In this document: positions 63,348 through 64,000 of the stretch, piece after piece
How positions within the stretch are numbered: the stretch's first letter is position 1
How the letters are laid out: each line of letters starts with the position of its first letter
Source: Phaeobacter piscinae
Lineage (GTDB): Bacteria > Pseudomonadota > Alphaproteobacteria > Rhodobacterales > Rhodobacteraceae
DNA: 64,000 nt
Reading direction: 5' to 3'
Assembly (NCBI RefSeq): GCF_002407245.1
Contig: NZ_CP010681.1
Location: forward strand, 2,914,001 to 2,978,000
Notes under the pieces: model-generated
Seen by the model: only the letters and a program-made list of their open reading frames with translations
Databases searched by the model: none
What the model was told of the DNA's origin: nothing
Program-made: the position numbers and the translations under genes

Positions 63348-64000
63348 ATGTCAGATCACCTGCTATCGGGGTTCGCAAATCGCGCCCTGCCCTCTCAGAA
63401 AACCCGCAACGAGATCCTTGATCAGATCAACCCAGATGACTTTTCTTGGGCAATACCCATCATGCGAACAGGCTACGGCGGGCGGGCACTGGTCTACCTG
63501 ACGATCGCTGGCACATCGCTTTGGTCGATCTGGCAGGGCGGCGGGGCAAAAGGCACCACGGAAGCACTAGAATGGCTGGATGGTGGCTGGGGGACAATTG
63601 TACTACTCGCAATCATTCTGGGACTTATGGCCTACGCAGTCTGGCGTGTGGTCGACAGCGTCTGGGACCTCGAAGCATACGGGGCTGGTATCAAGGGGCT
63701 GATCGCCCGTACGGCGATGGTAGTGACGGGTCTTGTGCACCTCGTCATGGCAGGCATAGCCATTACAGTTTTGATCGACCATCGGTCCGGTAATGCGTCC
63801 GGCGGTGGGCAATTTACACGGTTGGTGTCCTCTTCCGCTGGCTCAATCCTTCTAGGCGCGGTTGGACTGATGACACTGGGCGCAGCAGGCTATTACCTTC
63901 ACAAGGCTTGGAGTGAAAACTACCGGACACATCTCAAAGCCAACTCGATCACCCAACGCCTCAATACGTTATTGAAGATTGGTGTCGCTGCAAACGGCGT
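63348..64000 (+). CDS. DUF1206 family membrane protein (truncated by window edge)
   Basis: The ATG at 63348 begins MSDHLLSGFANRALPSQKT and the frame stays open to the edge (217 codons). Repeated units of two helices each, such as AGTSLWSIWQGGG and VTGLVHLVMAGIAITVL, with GYGGRALVYLTIAG-like starts, match DUF1206, which has three such repeats. The function is unknown. There is no signal peptide. Confidence 0.72.
   Translation, partial: MSDHLLSGFANRALPSQKTRNEILDQINPDDFSWAIPIMRTGYGGRALVYLTIAGTSLWSIWQGGGAKGTTEALEWLDGGWGTIVLLAIILGLMAYAVWRVVDSVWDLEAYGAGIKGLIARTAMVVTGLVHLVMAGIAITVLIDHRSGNASGGGQFTRLVSSSAGSILLGAVGLMTLGAAGYYLHKAWSENYRTHLKANSITQRLNTLLKIGVAANG

Overview
The window looks like a chromosomal segment of a marine alphaproteobacterium of the order Rhodobacterales (Roseobacter group, Phaeobacter/Ruegeria-like). 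This rests on the high GC content, on protein families typical of that group (an FnrL regulator beside a cbb3 oxidase cluster, TrcR/DUF1013, COQ9, membrane-anchored cytochrome c552, Mcl1-type malyl-CoA lyase, DgcN/DgcA), and on the synteny of housekeeping genes. I see no phage, integrase, insertion sequence, CRISPR array or plasmid gene. Most of the segment is core genome. The assignment is inferred from reading the proteins; no search was run.

Layout. 1-4600: 5' end of hisS, slyX, a Zn/Cd/Pb P1B-ATPase behind a MerR-type promoter, a class III CoA-transferase-family protein and a small basic protein. 4700-12230: haem genes (hemE and hemC divergent, then hemF), a GH25 lysozyme lipoprotein, an SDR protein without the catalytic lysine, an RsmC-like methyltransferase, clpS, a HAD hydrolase and a CHMI-like tautomerase. 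12560-25300: a D,D-carboxypeptidase with a SPOR domain, then the microaerobic respiration block ccoGHIS, ccoNOQP, a universal stress protein and fnrL. A transglutaminase-like gene and a structured non-coding stretch separate the two cco operons. 25577-31293: a YejABEF peptide/oligopeptide ABC transporter. 31536-36730: cytochrome c552, pheA, an SRPBCC protein, nudC and a 5'-nucleotidase/CpdB-like enzyme. 36786-42318: SRP 4.5S RNA, a cobalamin riboswitch in front of a DUF1636 gene, a dual-specificity phosphatase, the dnaX-ebfC-recR replication/repair cluster and a CAU tRNA. 42574-50680: TrcR-like regulator, RNase T2, DUF2189 protein, quinone oxidoreductase, COQ9, rpsU, PPK2 and a GMC oxidoreductase. 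50784-58132: Lrp/alanine dehydrogenase pair, a TetR/CurA-like reductase/DJ-1 electrophile-response group, and a dgcN-dgcA-dat operon for D-amino acids. 58447-64000: malyl-CoA lyase, Asp/Glu-racemase-like protein, a second Lrp, a LysE exporter, AraC-GyrI, accA and a truncated DUF1206 gene.

Regulation is unusually readable. FNR-type boxes lie upstream of ccoN/usp and ccoG. A third perfect box forms a class II promoter geometry in front of about 320 bp of hairpin-rich DNA with no convincing ORF, which is the best candidate here for something undescribed (an oxygen-regulated small RNA or long leader). One MerR-type operator is shared by the metal ATPase and the transglutaminase-like gene, although no merR gene lies in the window. 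The cobalamin riboswitch is followed by a hairpin that pairs exactly with the Shine-Dalgarno sequence of DUF1636. One TetR palindrome sits in front of both tetR and its target operon.
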